Shown here one piece after another: positions 39,650 to 52,695 of a stretch of DNA of 64,000 nt; the stretch's first letter is position 1, and each line of letters begins with the position of its first letter. A program made the translations under genes and the position numbers. The notes below the pieces were generated by a model. It was not told the origin of the DNA and ran no database searches. It was given only the letters and a program-made list of their open reading frames with translations. This stretch comes from Plantago major (Eukaryota > Streptophyta > Magnoliopsida > Lamiales > Plantaginaceae): the NCBI GenBank assembly GCA_026545765.1, contig CM048844.1, positions 25,676,237-25,740,236 of the forward strand. Reading direction: 5' to 3'.

Positions 39650-42600
39650 TCAAGGGTCTTCACGAACAAGGTCTGGTAGTGATGGTGGGGACCCGTCGCT
39701 GTATTTGCTGGGTACTGGTGTATTTCTTCGAGATTGTCGCTTTGTAGGTACTACAACGACATTGTCATTCAATTTTCCACCGAAATCTTCATCATCGTCG
39801 TCGTCATCATTTTTGAAAACTGGATGGATATATGCTTGTTCAAGATAGGTCTTTAGATTGAAGTTCGGTTCTCTTGCACGTTCCAAAGTATCTTTCATCA
39901 TGGCTTCCTAGAACCCAAGCAAACAAAGAAAGGTTAAGTCCTTCAGTAAAAACAAGACATTCAATTGCAAACACAGTTGCTAACCTTAAAAGGTTCTTAT
40001 CATTTGGATTGCAAACACAGTTGCTAACCCTAAAAGGTTCTTATCATTTGGATCTTGGTGAAGATTTGTTCTTTTAATATTTAAGTCGTAAGTTGAACTC
40101 CAATGCATAAACATAGTACATATTGCAAGAAGATACCTCCATGAGATTCAAAGGTGCAACAAATTTAAGCTGAGAATAATCAATTTAAGGGGCTGTTTAA
40201 TTATTTACTACCACATTATGTGTGTGAATTGGACAAAGTTCAGCAAATAAGTGGGCAAAAGTAACAACACAGTTAAGTAGTAGGTTGTAATGGCAGAAGT
40301 ATATGCAACAACCGTATAAAAAATGCATAAAAATGGAACATTCATTATAAGCTGGTGAAACTGAAGTACCTGTAAAGGGAACTTGGTGAAAGCTGGCTCA
40401 TAACGGCCTGAACAGAAACTCATAAAACAGATTGTCAAGACAGGAAGTGGAAGGAGAAATGGTGTGGAAGCTGCAGCCTCTTTTGTCGTCATCAATCCAA
40501 TTAAAACTAGCTGTGAGAAGATGAGTGCATAACATATACGTCGATGTACATCTGGCCAAAATGCTGCAGCACTTTCATATTCTTGGTTGTACACATTTAT
40601 GATCTGCATCAGAAAATATAGTCAAATTCAACAAAAGTACCAAGAACAAATAATTTATGTTCAAAGAAAAGAAAGAAGATGATATCAGTATGCAAATTAC
40701 CTGATGTCGATATACAACAAGCATAAAAGCAAAGAAGACCAATATGAAAGGTAGAAAAACTGGTGTTGGCACGGCATAGACAAGCCCAAGAAGAAAATAT
40801 AATTGTATTTGAGGTTCGCCTGTATTAAAACCGATGCTTCCTGGATCCATTGCTGCCTCTCTATCTTTATCAGTCTTCACAAGGAAGAAATTTTTTAGGT
40901 GAAAGAATATTAAAGGCTTCAGTCTCAAGATCTCCCCTGCGATACCAGCCCATCCATCAACCATTACATAGGTGATGAAGAAAGCAGCTCTCATAGGGAC
41001 TCCAACGCCAATTGTCATAACGATTCTGCAATAAGATATATATGAATTTAGTCGCTAAAGACTAAACCATAACACACAGTAGATAGAGGGAGGGAGGGAG
41101 GGAGGGGGAGAGAGAGAGTGTGTGTGTCAAATTAGAAAGGGATAGAAAACAACCAAGGAAGAAATACATTGACTTGTGCGGAAACAGATGTTTGGTTTTC
41201 AATGTGTTACATTCCAAGTCATGCATCGAGTTCATTAATCAAGCAAAAGAATATCAAAAAAGTTATCTGCTCCTTAAGCTGTATCCCCTGACAAATTATC
41301 CATGCTTTTAAGTGGCAAAGTACTTGTGTGTAGACATATGAGAGATGGGTCATGGTCCTACAAACTGGGGCAACTATCACTCTCACGGTTTGCTACTTTG
41401 CTGCAACATCACAAATCACGAAAGTTCCAGTCTCAACTACACCCTTGGAGTTCCATATAACAGTATATGCTTTAAACAAATTTAACATTAAATTATGTTT
41501 GCCATCTGTTTCTCCAAATTAGGAAATGCCCCCCAGCACTGGAAATCCCTCCCAGGCCAAGATCGCAAACAAGGGCACATCTTGCTTTTCACTAAAATTT
41601 GACTTAACATAAAAATGGACGCAATGTCAAGTGTTAAGTCATATTGTGTTAATTCAGCACTTGGTTAGGAAATTTGGGGGAAAAGGTCAGGATTTGAAGG
41701 AAATCAATTCCCATATATTGCATTTGATAAACTTGTGTTAATCAATCATATATGATAAATGTGAGAGGGATTGGGTGGTGAGGTTATGCAGTTAATCACA
41801 AATTCAATTCAGAAATATTCAGATAAAACATTCGCAATTTGAAAGCAATCAAGTAGGAACTAAAAGCAGTAAGCACTTACTCATTCGGAGGCCGATTGAG
41901 GAAAGTATCAAGTTGGTCTAATGCAGTTCCGACTATAACAGTCACGAGGAAGACATTTATGAAGTTGAACATATAATATCTCAATGCTGATCTCCTCTCC
42001 AGTGCAGATATTGATAGAAAGCCCTCAAATTTGGACATCAACATCAATATTGATGGGAGCACTATGAGGAAAATCTTCAAGGCAATTCCAGGTAAGACAC
42101 CTTGGATTAGAGCTTTAATAAAAGGCCTGCATAGCAAACAGACTAGTACTTAAGGAAGGAGGCAAACAAAATGCAGTTGCTGTCATGCTACTTTTAGTTC
42201 ACAGACATAAGCAAGTGAATGAAAATAAAACGACTAACGGGCAAAAAGGCTTAACATCCACGATTCATGGAGATGAGTTCAACTCCGTACATCTAGTAAA
42301 TCATTTTTTCACATACAGCTTAATTTTCCTTGATACATCTCTATGAATTGTGTAGATTTATTTTATCACGTTCGTTACATAATCACATTTTTCCCACTAA
42401 TTTCAACAGAAAATAGAATTGATAAAATATGGATCACTATAAGAGCAAGCTCATTTGGTTCATTGTGCTATGTTTTTCGATTTATTCTACAGTTCTGCTT
42501 ATTGATAGAATAACATGGGAATGCATGATATAATAACATAATCTTATTATCATCGAGTGCTAAGAAGAATATGAACTATTGCGTTAAAACTGAGACAATC

Positions 42601-45600
42601 AAACAAACAAAGCTGAACACACAATGACAAACAATTAGAAAACAAGGGAAAATTAAGTCAGACATTCAGAGAAATAGCAGTTGTATTATGATTTATGATG
42701 TGTGGGGTTCTTATAAGAAATACTCACATTTCAATTATCGGCCTCAGAAATGGTGCCACCCTCTCAATACCCTCGATATTTGCAAGAGATTGTACCATTG
42801 TGACAGGGATGATGAAGAAGAAAGTGAGGAAGAAAAAAGCAACAGACATAATGAGCCTCCTAATGGTCAGCGAAACATACGGAATTGCAAGGTTCTCCCA
42901 ATAAACATCACGTGGCTCTGTGGCCCACTGAGTTAACCATAAAGTAGGATTTTTTGTTTGTGTTGTCTGTGCACAAACAGCAGCTCCCCACCGGGTGTTG
43001 AAGGAAACAAAAGCAGCTGGCATAATGCACTTGGGATCAGTTTTAACCCTCTCACGCTCTTCAGCTATCTGCATACAAATGAGATGCTTAGACTGTGATT
43101 AAAAAAAATACACGTGTATATATAATTCTATGACAGAGAAACATTTTCATAACAGAAAATGAAAAACTTCAAAGAAATATTAAGTTGATACTTACTTCTT
43201 TGGATAGCTTCTCAATTGCAGCAGTCTGATAATCAATTGCGTCAACTTTCTCCCCGAATAGGCCAAGAAATCCAGTCTGTAATTTGAGAGCAGAGTAGAT
43301 GAGGCATTTGCCAACTAAAATGAGGCATCATAGCACAGGGACCATAAAATGGACAAGAAGAATATTCCGTCAAATGGAATTCAATGATCAGTTAAAATGA
43401 ATTGCAATATTTAAATGTACCTTTGTCATGGGGCGTTCCAAAGGTTTTCTTGTATATTTCAATTGGTAATAGTCAAGCCAGTTCTCCTTACTTTTCTTCT
43501 CCTTGACTAGCTTTGCAAGTTTATTGGCATTGATTACAACCTGCATATATCTTCTGATGTAAGAAGAATGATGATAGCCGTTTTATATTGCTCAAGAAGA
43601 CCTTTATCATTAGGGATCATTGTACAGAAGGCACTTGAAGGTGGGGGTTGTGCATCCAACAAAATAAGACTAGAAATGAGAAGAAAATGTTAGTGCGGAC
43701 AACTCCTGATTCCTGCAGAACATCCTCAAGCTGTGTAACAAATTCGCCAAAAAGCAAATAACAGATAGGCAATTTAAAATGATATTAACCTGATGAGTCA
43801 GATAGTGATCTGGATGGTTGACCAAGAAAAAGTGCTCCACACACTCACTCACTGATTCATCTTGGTCCGGTGGTACATTCCTAACAAGAACCTGTAAATA
43901 AGTGAAGCTTCAGTACACCAATAATTACATGGGGAAGACCAATTGCCCCCCAAAATGTTTTAGTGGGATATAAAATGCTAAATGTCGTCAACAATATATC
44001 ATGATTTAGAATAGAATTATATATCATTCTTTGTTGGGAAATTTTGAAACAGCATCTCAGTTTTCTGACCCGCTGAATCATTCTGTCTCCATTATCGAAA
44101 AGATCATCCCATCACAAACTCATCCTCAAGTTAGTTCAATTTAATTAAACAAGTTATTCCAAGCTTGAGGGCAAATATAGAACTAGTCTTATCTCATAGA
44201 TGAAGGAAACTAGTTTAATTTAGTGTTACTTACCTGAACCAAATAGATAAATCGATAATTATTTAGTGTTATAGATAAGGTTGCACTCCCAATATATAAT
44301 AAGTAATGGGTTCTAATTTCCATTTCCCTAATAACATAAAAGAGGCGAAGTTACACACAGCAATTTCATCTCTCACAATTATTTAAAGCTTTTATTCAAC
44401 TGCGCCGTATAACATAAGGATTCAATCATTTGACAAAACTGGATTGTCCATAACATAGCCACTCTGTAGAGTGTAGACATTTTACTATTTTCACATGAAG
44501 AGTCAAAAATATGACATAGAAGTACAATGAGACATCATTTATTGGAACCAGTAACATCCAGAGCATTCTTAAAGATTTTCATACTTCATAAGAAATATTA
44601 GAAATCGCATCTTACCGTGAACTGATCAGGACGGCGTTTTTCAGAGGCAAGAAAGTGTAAGCGCATCGTAGCAATGTGTTCATACTCCTTTCCGAGTGCA
44701 TAGCACGTCCAGAAAGTAACAACATAGGCCATTAACAAATGAGCCCAAAACCTGCAAATAGGAGATCAATCATGAAACCTAACAGCCAATTGATTCCAAA
44801 AGAACTGCCTGTAAAGTTCATACATACATGAATATTAACAAAAACTGACACCAAATTGTTAATTACTCTCATCTCTTGTGCATCTCTCAAGCAGGAAGCA
44901 ATTATATCTGGTTCCAGTAAAACAAAAATTTAAACTATATGCATGTGTGCTGAGCACTGAGCACGGTTAATTCTTTGTGCTATTTTACCATTTCTGAATC
45001 GAATAATAGCGGGTTTCTTCAATGAACTGTAAAGTTCTCTACTTATTCACTCCATTTCTAGCCTTACAAAATTATCACAATGCATAATATTGTCATCTCA
45101 GACCTATTTTCACCAAAATGCTACCAGCAATTCAGATAGAACACATCTTCCGGTTATATGAGATCTAGCAACAACGTCAATGATACTCTCAATAACTCAA
45201 AGAATTAGAGACACAACCCACTACCATCAAAATTATTGCATGTGAATATAAGCCTAATAAAACAAACAGAGTGAATCATCACATCACAGTCCCAACATCA
45301 TTTAACTCTACAGGAAAATTAAAAAATGCCCTAATACCCCATGTTTTGTGCAACTTGCATCAAATATCCATTTTACTTCAAAACTACCATTGTACAATAA
45401 TACTGGGGGAAATTTAAAAGAAGCTCCAAACCTGCTCGATCCTTGCGGGATGTTTGAAATAGAGAGCTCATCCATGTTACTATACTGTAACCTGGGAGCA
45501 CTTGTCAGAGTATTGTTTGTCCAGTTGACAGGTACCAGGATAGCCCATGCAAGCATCGCTATTGGAACAAAAATCTTAAGTCTGCAAAATCACAATGCAG

Positions 45601-46121
45601 AATTAATCAAATAACAGGATAAAAAACCAGAGAAGAGACAAAAGAAACAGGAAAATTTCAAAAAGCTAGTTGTGTAGGTTACTGTCTGGTACTTAATAGT
45701 ACCAACAAGAAATAAGTTCCATCTACAACTGATTTTCGATAATTCTCAATTCATTTCTAGGGTAGATGCAACAAGTGAAGGGAATCTTAGATAATAAAGC
45801 TTACCCCAGTAAATAAATTCGCAGGTAGACCGCCGAATCCAGTCCTGCATGGTCGATTATCTCCGCCTCGGGCATTTTTAGTGCATCCGGGACCCAATTC
45901 AGAAATCTAATATAGGACCTCCAGTCCAGATTGACAAATTTGGTTACAAACATACCCGAATGCCTCGGACTGTTTCTCAAACCCTTGAGGTACCATTTCG
46001 GGTAGTACACTCTGTCATTAAAGGGCTGAAGTCGTAGGATCCCGAATGCAACAAGGAAAATAATTGCTGTGAGAATATTAAGTCCTGCAGCTACTCCTAT
46101 ATCCCCTAAAGTTGCGGCCAT
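39650..46121 (-). CDS. OSCA1-type hyperosmolality-gated / mechanosensitive cation channel (CSC1-like, DUF221)
   Basis: A plasma-membrane channel family that passes Ca2+ and other cations when membrane tension or osmolality changes. Eleven exons are read: 46121-45805, 45581-45432, 44751-44616, 43891-43790, 43540-43421, 43276-43196, 43068-42728, 42126-41881, 41025-40701, 40603-40370, 39907-39650. They join in frame to 769 codons, close to Arabidopsis OSCA1 proteins. Exon 1 holds the first membrane helix (about 5-27) and LRLQPFNDRVYYPKWYLKG. A cytosolic loop in exons 3-7 contains FFLVNHPDHYLTHQ and AAFVSFNTRWGAAVCAQT. The RSN1_7TM pore region spans exons 7-10 (AFFFLTFFFIIP, FKILIVLPSILMLMSKFEG-like, FFITYVMVDGWAG, GRYEPAF). 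The C-terminus is acidic (KNDDDDDDEDFGG). All introns are GT-AG. The ATG at 46121 opens the conserved N-terminus. Confidence 0.95.
39964..40051. repeat. 44-bp tandem duplication in OSCA intron 10
   Basis: ATTGCAAACACAGTTGCTAA... begins at 39964 and again at 40008, each unit ending TTCTTATCATTTGG. Confidence 0.85.
41085..41128. repeat. (GGGA)n-(GA)n-(GT)n simple repeat in OSCA intron 8
   Basis: GAGGGAGGGAGGGAGGG followed by GAGAGAGAGTGTGTGTG, between exons 8 and 9. Confidence 0.85.
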
Positions 46122-46985
46122 CGTGTACCGATACTAATAATACTGAACTTCCTGCAAGAAAGACAAATCACAAAGCATGTTTATTATAAGTACATAAACC
46201 AAACTCTGAACCAAGAAATCAAAACAGTTCTCAGTTTTCCAAGAAATTGAAATTCTATAATGCCAAATCACATAAAAATTGCAGGAATCAATGATCTATC
46301 AACCCAAAATTTGCTACATCTGTACACTCTGCAGTTAAATCCAAAAGAAAGCATCACCATCAAGAAGCTACACAAACGTGGAGGGACTAAACATGTTAAA
46401 AATCAAGTCTTTTTCCAACCAATCTCTATTAACCACCTATACACAAGTTCAATTGCAGAAACAATTCTCCAAGCACCCAAAATTTACTACATCTGCACAC
46501 TCTACAACCAAATCCAAACGAAACCATCGCCATCAAGAAGCTACAGCATACATAAAAATGGAGGGACTAAACTAAACATGTTAAAAATCGAATCTTTTCC
46601 CAAACCTTTACCAAAATAACCGCCTTTTCACCCTTTCCCCAATGGAAACAGTAACCGATCAGAATTTCGAACCCCATGTAAAGAGGGGCGACATAATTAC
46701 ACAGTATGATGAAGACAAAATGGAGTAGTTGAACTAACTCGTAGAAAATGAGACAGATTTATTTAAGACAAAGAAAATGGAGAGTAAACTGACCAGAGAG
46801 CAATTAGAATAGCTTGAGAGTGAGATGAAAGACAAAGAACATATTCATTACACAAAACTAAAACCCTCTTCCCATGTTAATGTTGCTGTTGATGGTACAC
46901 CAAATGCGAAGCAAAGCAACTACCAAATCAGGAGGAGGTTGGAAAAGCAGGAGAGAGAAAGTAGCAGAGAGGTCAGAAGGTGAAA
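46122..46985 (-). promoter_or_regulatory. OSCA 5' UTR with leader intron
   Basis: An acceptor CTTGCAG ends at 46152 and a donor TTTG|GTAG lies at 46923, giving a predicted 772-bp leader intron (46923-46152). A short leader exon (about 46985-46924, pyrimidine-rich) lies upstream and 30 bases (46151-46122) precede the ATG. This is inferred from splice signals only. Confidence 0.55.
46314..46605. repeat. Tandem duplication in the OSCA leader intron (period 173 bp)
   Basis: CTACATCTG(T/C)ACACTCT, CATCAAGAAGCTACA and GGAGGGACTAAAC occur at 46314-46390 and again at 46487-46575 in the same order. Confidence 0.75.
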
Positions 46986-47011
46986 GGCGTGCCTGTTGAG
47001 AGAGAGAGAGA

Positions 47012-47021
47012 GATATATATG
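47012..47021 (-). promoter_or_regulatory. TATA-like box and CT-rich leader of OSCA gene
   Basis: On the minus strand TTCATATATATC is followed by (CT)n, about 30 bases before a plausible transcript start near 46985. Confidence 0.45.
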
Positions 47022-47119
47022 AAGTAGTAGTGACTCGTGTCGGGAAATATGTGTGGTGTACGTGTCCTTTTCGTATGAGATTTTGGTTTGGAAGGAAATA
47101 TCAACAACAGTTATCACTC

Positions 47120-48960
47120 ACTCACTCGGATTTTTTTCGAGTTCTCACAAGATTTTGCCTTCTTTTGGATTATTTTGCTTTGTATGATTGATTCTCGAAT
47201 CTCGAATCCTTTTACTTTGTGCCAACCGTTAGCTTAATTGTGAAATAAAAAGGATTGCACTTAAACTTTACTTATTGAAAGTGTTAAAAATGGGGTTGCC
47301 TTCAAAATGATTAAGAGTATACTTTTGTTAAAGGGTATAGACATTGGTTTTAGTTTTAACTAGTTTTTCATATATCCATTTAGACTTTGTTCTCTTTATC
47401 TGAAAAATAATTAATTTCAGTTTAATTTAGTTTAATCCAGATCAGTTCAGTTCTATTTAATTTTTTTATCTTCTGAATAATTGATTGATTCAATTTAAGG
47501 CAGAAGAACGAGCGCTACTTAAATTATCAATTATTAACTCATTTTGGTTTCTTAGATATACGTGAATGCATTGGTGCAGTTTATATAACAACATGTTATC
47601 GTGATTTGTAGTGAAGATTTATGTGTTGTTAAGTGTAACAATTTAAACATTTAATAATACAATGTGATGCTGACATTAAAAGCATCGTAAGTCGACTCAT
47701 GTGATGTAACTAAAAAAAAAGGCATGAGGGTGTTCAGGATTGAGCTACTTAGCTAATAATATTCATAGACTAAGATGGATATCGGGCTTTTGGTATGAAA
47801 TAAAATTCCATTGTTACATATTGACATTAATTAGGTTCCAAGTTCCAACCACTAAAGAACATGGGTATCCTACATAGGTGCATGTCAAATTCAAAGGGAA
47901 TACTCAATTACAGCAGTTAAGTTACAAAAATAAGTAAATTTTTGGAAAATTTTAATTAGTACTAAGGCTATGTTCTCTTACGTATCTCTGGCTTAATTTG
48001 AATTATAATATAAAATCTCCATAATTTGGAAAAAGTGTTACGTTTCTTATTACTGCGATTGTCATAAGCGTTTGATTGATTCTTTTAAGCGATATTAATA
48101 AATAAATTATTAAAATTATATAATGAAAATTTAGTAATTAAAATTTTATTATATGATTTTATTAAATTATTCTTATTATCGTTATGAGTAATAATCAGCT
48201 AGAAAACGATTAATGACGATAATCAAAATGTAGCACTTTTACGAAAAAGATAAATAAATAATTGAATTGAATGAGTCTGCAGACAAAGATAATAGATATT
48301 AAATAATGTGTTCAATTAGAAAAGTTAAAAGGTAAGAGAACTTTTAACGCAATGAAGTGTTTACCTTTAGAATTTTGACAGTTGTGTTTTCCTGAATTGT
48401 CTTCTGCTTTTCTTGAATTGACTGGGTACTGGTTTTGGAAGGAAATGGCAAGCCGTGATTAAAGAAGAGAGAGGTAGTAATTAATGGGCAAATAGTTAAT
48501 TAATAATGGTTTAATAGTTGGATTATGTTAGGATCTGTAATAAAGTGTGACCTGTAAGACAGGGTACACCACTCCTTGCATTCATAAGAGCTGTCGGCAA
48601 GGGTCCACCGTTCTTGATCCCATTGGACCGGTCCCCAACGGCTTCTTTCTTTTATCTACAATACAATTCCATTTAATGATTCTCAATCAATTATTTTTTC
48701 AATTAATTGCTTTGTGTTGTCTTCTTGTGATTATTGATTTTATAAGTGAATGAGTAGCACGGACAAAATGTCATGTTTTGTTCAAATGTCATGTTTCCTT
48801 ATAGATACATGAATTTCTATTATTTTCATTGAAATTCTTGAATTAAAGCGAATGAATTGTATTATAAAATACTATAACCAAGTAGAACTGAATTGAACTG
48901 AATTGTAGTATAAAATATAAGCTAAAATTTGAATGAGTTTTAGTTGAAGAAACAGAGCTA
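47120..48960. other. AT-rich intergenic DNA
   Basis: No gene supported. GTTCTCTTTATCTG and GGCTATGTTCT phrases (47390, 47966) with nearby CAGTTTAATTTAGTTTAATC look like ends of small MITEs, but I could not pair them. A 48547-48753 + ORF (CxxK, Pro-rich) has no recognised family. Confidence 0.35.
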
Positions 48961-49189
48961 CATTCTTTTCAATGAAATTCTTATTGGAATGAATGAGGCT
49001 GAATGGGCCGAATAGGTGAATGGGCCAGGCTGAAACTAATGATGGTAGGAATGAAGAAATTATTGTGTAATAATAATAACAATTATATGATGGTATATAT
49101 AATGTGATTAAAAAATATATTATTTTGTAAATGCTTTCTCACATTCTTCCTCTCTTTTTACGTCATTTTACATTTTATTTATTATTGTA

Positions 49190-49500
49190 TAACAACTTTA
49201 AAACCATTGTGTGGAAGGTCTTTATCGATCGCCGAATGGAAGACACATATCAAATATCGTGATTGTTGCTACCTTCACTCTGCATAATTTTATGCGCGTG
49301 TAAACTTGAAATCTGGGTTTTGACGTGATATCAATGTCCAAGGTGGAGTAGATAATGATTTATTGAACCCGACAAGGAAAAAAACGATGAACATGGTGCA
49401 CAAGGAGATGACATTGAGAATTTGGCACTCTATTCCATGCAATATAGAGCCCGAGGAAGATAATATAGAGTCCGAGGAAGATAATGTAGAGGAATAAATG
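49190..49500 (+). pseudogene. PIF/Harbinger-type transposase relic (C-terminus)
   Basis: On the + strand around 49235-49305 one frame reads GRHISNIVIVATFTLHNFMR. The 'hydrophobic then LHNFxR' string is the usual near-C-terminal signature of PIF/Harbinger (DDE_4) transposases. Acidic repeats (two copies of a GAGTCCGAGGAAGATAAT-like unit, near 49447-49490) and a TAA near 49496 follow. The rest of the transposase was not found, so this is a small decayed fragment. Confidence 0.5.
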
Positions 49501-49750
49501 CCATTTTTCAATATTTGTGATATATAATATTATTTTTATAATGTTTGGTCCGATTTTTGGATTGGTTTAACTTGTTTTGGAGTTTTTGAACATGTAGATT
49601 TTTTGTTAATTCAAATTGTAACTATACTCTTTATTTCATTGATCTACTAAAAGTCGTATTAAAAAGAAAGAAAGAAAAAAAGTTGAAAATAACTCAATTG
49701 GATAAATTTTTTTATTTTCCTCGTACAAAAGATCGGGTGTGTAAATAAAT

Positions 49751-49761
49751 GATAAAATAAT

Positions 49762-49824
<63 letters not shown>

Positions 49825-49856
49825 AACAACAACAACAACAATAATAATAATAATAT
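49751..49856. repeat. Compound trinucleotide microsatellite
   Basis: (AAT)n runs into (ATT)n, then (AAC)n, then (AAT)n; the first two tracts are inverse complements and could form a long hairpin. Confidence 0.95.
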
Positions 49857-49859
49857 GAA

Positions 49860-50190
49860 TTTAATGGTAGGCAGGCGAAGGCAATTTGTTGAATGCGAAT
49901 GAATGGAATGAGGCCAGGCTGAATGAGTTTTGATTGAAAATATGAAACTAAATCTTAATAGGGAGTTAATTTGGTTTGCTATTGCATTTATTATGTTAAT
50001 GCTATGAATTTGGTGTGTAATTAATTAGGTTAATTAGACCAAGTAATGACATTTTAGGGTGGTGTTTAAATTATGTAATGATAATTTAGGCTATGTTCTA
50101 TTCAACTGAAAACTCATTCGATTCGATTCCTCTAGTTATATTTTATACTATAATTGATTGATTGATTCGATTCAAATGCGATTGAAGAAA
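49860..50190. other. Intergenic DNA after the microsatellite
   Basis: AT-rich. GAATGAGTTTTGATTGAA near 49922 and the inverse-like GAAAACTCATTCGATTCG near 50109 suggest a small palindromic insertion. No gene. Confidence 0.35.
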
Positions 50191-50194
50191 CAGG

Positions 50195-50335
50195 CACTTA
50201 GTCCCTAAAGTTTCATTATATAAAAAAATTGAACATTTTACATTTGCAGTTTAAAATTAATTCGTAATTAAAGTTGAAAAAGTTTGACTATAAAAAATCA
50301 AAGTGTGAACTTATTTCCGGGACGGAGTAAGTGAC
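50195..50335. mobile_element. Half of a palindromic MITE
   Basis: Carries AGTTTCATTATATAAAAAAA, TTGAACATTTTACATTTGC and ends CCGGGACGGAGTAAGT. The same words occur, as both arms of a palindrome, at 62342-62560. Only one arm is present here. Confidence 0.55.
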
Positions 50336-50879
50336 GAATTGGGTAATCTCCAGTACAAGATGTGGGCTTTTATCTGCCCCAACACATCACCTTTTCCATG
50401 TATTTTATTCACATACATACTCAATTCATTTAGCCCAAGTTATAGGATAAAGGATTTCAACTAGCTCAAAGTAGGTGTTAGACTATAAACATTGGGTTTC
50501 TCCACAATTAAACATGATGGTAAATTGGCTTTTCGTGTGACCAACATGCTAAGGATGGGTAAATTGGCTCAATCCGAGAACATCTGGTCATATTGCAACT
50601 AGACAGGATTTGGGCAGAATAAACAGTTATCCTAATTCTTAACCAGTTATCCTAAATCTTTTTTTTCCCTGCTCAGTTATCCTAATTTATAAACAATTAT
50701 CCTACATTTATATAATGTTAGTGAGCTCACTAAATAGTCAAATGACTATTTTAACCTATAACTTGCATACTAGTAACAAGTTAGGTACATGAAAGTTAAG
50801 TGCAACGCCACTCACAGACCTAGCCAAATTAAATATATTAAATTTATAGAAAGTGTGTATGTCTGGTCTACAAGTGTAA
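50336..50879. other. Intergenic DNA
   Basis: Contains four loose copies of CAGTTATCCTAA(AT)TCTT at 50625-50715; no gene. Confidence 0.4.
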
Positions 50880-52695
50880 ATAGAAGGGAGCCCGTATGGG
50901 CTTGCTAGTTTCAATGGGCTTGAGGGTCTCCAATCCGGCTTTAGGGGGCAAATGAAAATAGAAGTGAGCCCGTCCGACACTGTACATGCTTAAAACGCAC
51001 ATAGGGGTGCACTATCTATTTTCACTCGGGCATCGAACGAAAGTCCACTGTCTATTTTCACTCGGGCAATGAAGAAACTCACTTCCATAGATATACTTTA
51101 ATTCATTGTTTGGCACAATTTTTGTCTTTTACTCTACTGAGTCGGGCTTGCAGGTCTCCAACCAGCCTTTTTAGGGGCAAATAAATTATGATGCAGATTA
51201 AAAAAAAAATTGACACAAATAAAGAGATGGTAAAGTTTACAACCTCTAGATTAAAAAAAAAAGGTTATTTTTTTATCGGGCTATGCATATGGCGTTAGCA
51301 ATTAACTTGTACAACAAATTTCTATTTTTACCCCTCATTCTTAGGTTGAGCTTGTAATTTTGTATGCATCTTCTTTTTATAAAAGTTAGGTCTATAAAAG
51401 TTAAATGCAACGTCACCCACGTGCCTAATCAAATTAAATATATTAAATCTTAGCAGCGCGCGTGCCTTCCCAGTGCCCAAGTGAAAATAGATCGAAGTGA
51501 GCCCGTCTGGCACCATACATGCTCAAAATGCACGTACGGGTGCGCAAAGCGCAGTCTACTTCCACGGGCACCGAACGGACTCAGTTCTATAGATTTAACA
51601 CTTTAATTTCATTGTTTGGCGCGAACCTCCCGGTGCCCAAGTGGAAATAGAAGTGAGCCCGTTCCGTACATGCTCAAAATGCACATAGGGTCGGGGTGCG
51701 CAGTCTATTTCCACTCGAACACTGAACAAACTCACTTCTACATATTTAATACTTTAATTTAATTGTTGGACTTCTATGTCTCCCGTCGGGATTTTTTTAA
51801 AGGGCAAATGACATATGCTAAAGAATTAAAAAATGACAAAAAGAAAGAGATGTCACTTTTTTCGTTTTGCACTTTTATATCTAAAAAAGGTTATAAACTG
51901 TGCGCCCCAGAATCTCAAACTCAAGATAGCTTATGGGGCTCAAAGTCTATTTCCACCCGGACACCGTAGATGCTCAAAATAACATTTAATGTTAAATTTA
52001 ATTACAACGTCACAAAAATAGCTCGATCGGTAACCCATCAAGCCCGATCTCGGTAGGGGTAAAATAACATGCGCCCAAATAATGAAAGTAAAAATATTTT
52101 TTGACACTTTTGTAGATATTTAATATTTTCGAATTCTGATTATAGGAAAGCATAATTTATTTCCACTTGGGCTCGGGTACCGCTCAAGCTCAATTTTAAA
52201 GAGTTAACATTATAATTTAAGTGTTATTTTTTATCTTTCACAAATTGTTAAATATTTGCTATTTTAAATTTGCAATTCTGGGGCGCGTAGTCTATTTCCA
52301 ACTGGGCGTCATACGGTCTCAAAATAACATTTAGTGTACAATTTAATTATAACGTCACAAACAAACCCGACCGCACAAACAAGCCCAATCGGTGGCCCAC
52401 AAGCATGACCCCGGTAGGGTAAAATAACATGCGCCTAAATAATGAAAGTAAAATATTCTTTGAAATTTTTAAAAATATTTGATATTTTTATTTGGGTGCG
52501 CAGTCTATCTCCACTCGGACACTATTTAAAAAATTGTAAAAGAAAAAATGCAACAATGAAATTAAAATAATAAATATCAAAGTGAGCCCGACTGAAGTCG
52601 ATTTGAGATAAACTGCGCGTCCCATAATTGCAAATTCAAGATATCCTATGGGATGTGCAATCTATTTTCACTCGGGCACCATACGTGGCTTTAGT
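50880..52695. repeat. Field of diverged short repeats (CAGTCTATTTCCACTCGGGCACC)
   Basis: A motif close to AGTCTATTTCCACTCGGGCA recurs about nine times at irregular spacing (near 51012, 51050, 51548, 51700, 51943, 52153, 52288, 52503 and 52650), interleaved with GTGAGCCCGTC (near 50903, 50964, 51498, 51655 and 52584) and paired CAAAATAACATTTAGTG words. No ORF uses it. Perhaps an old, repeatedly rearranged element. Confidence 0.6.

Noticed and set aside
48547-48753. 68-codon + ORF that looked like a small secreted peptide precursor (Pro/Gly-rich segment)
   Set aside because: No signal peptide, and the Pro/Gly segment does not fit CLE, IDA, CEP or PIP motifs.
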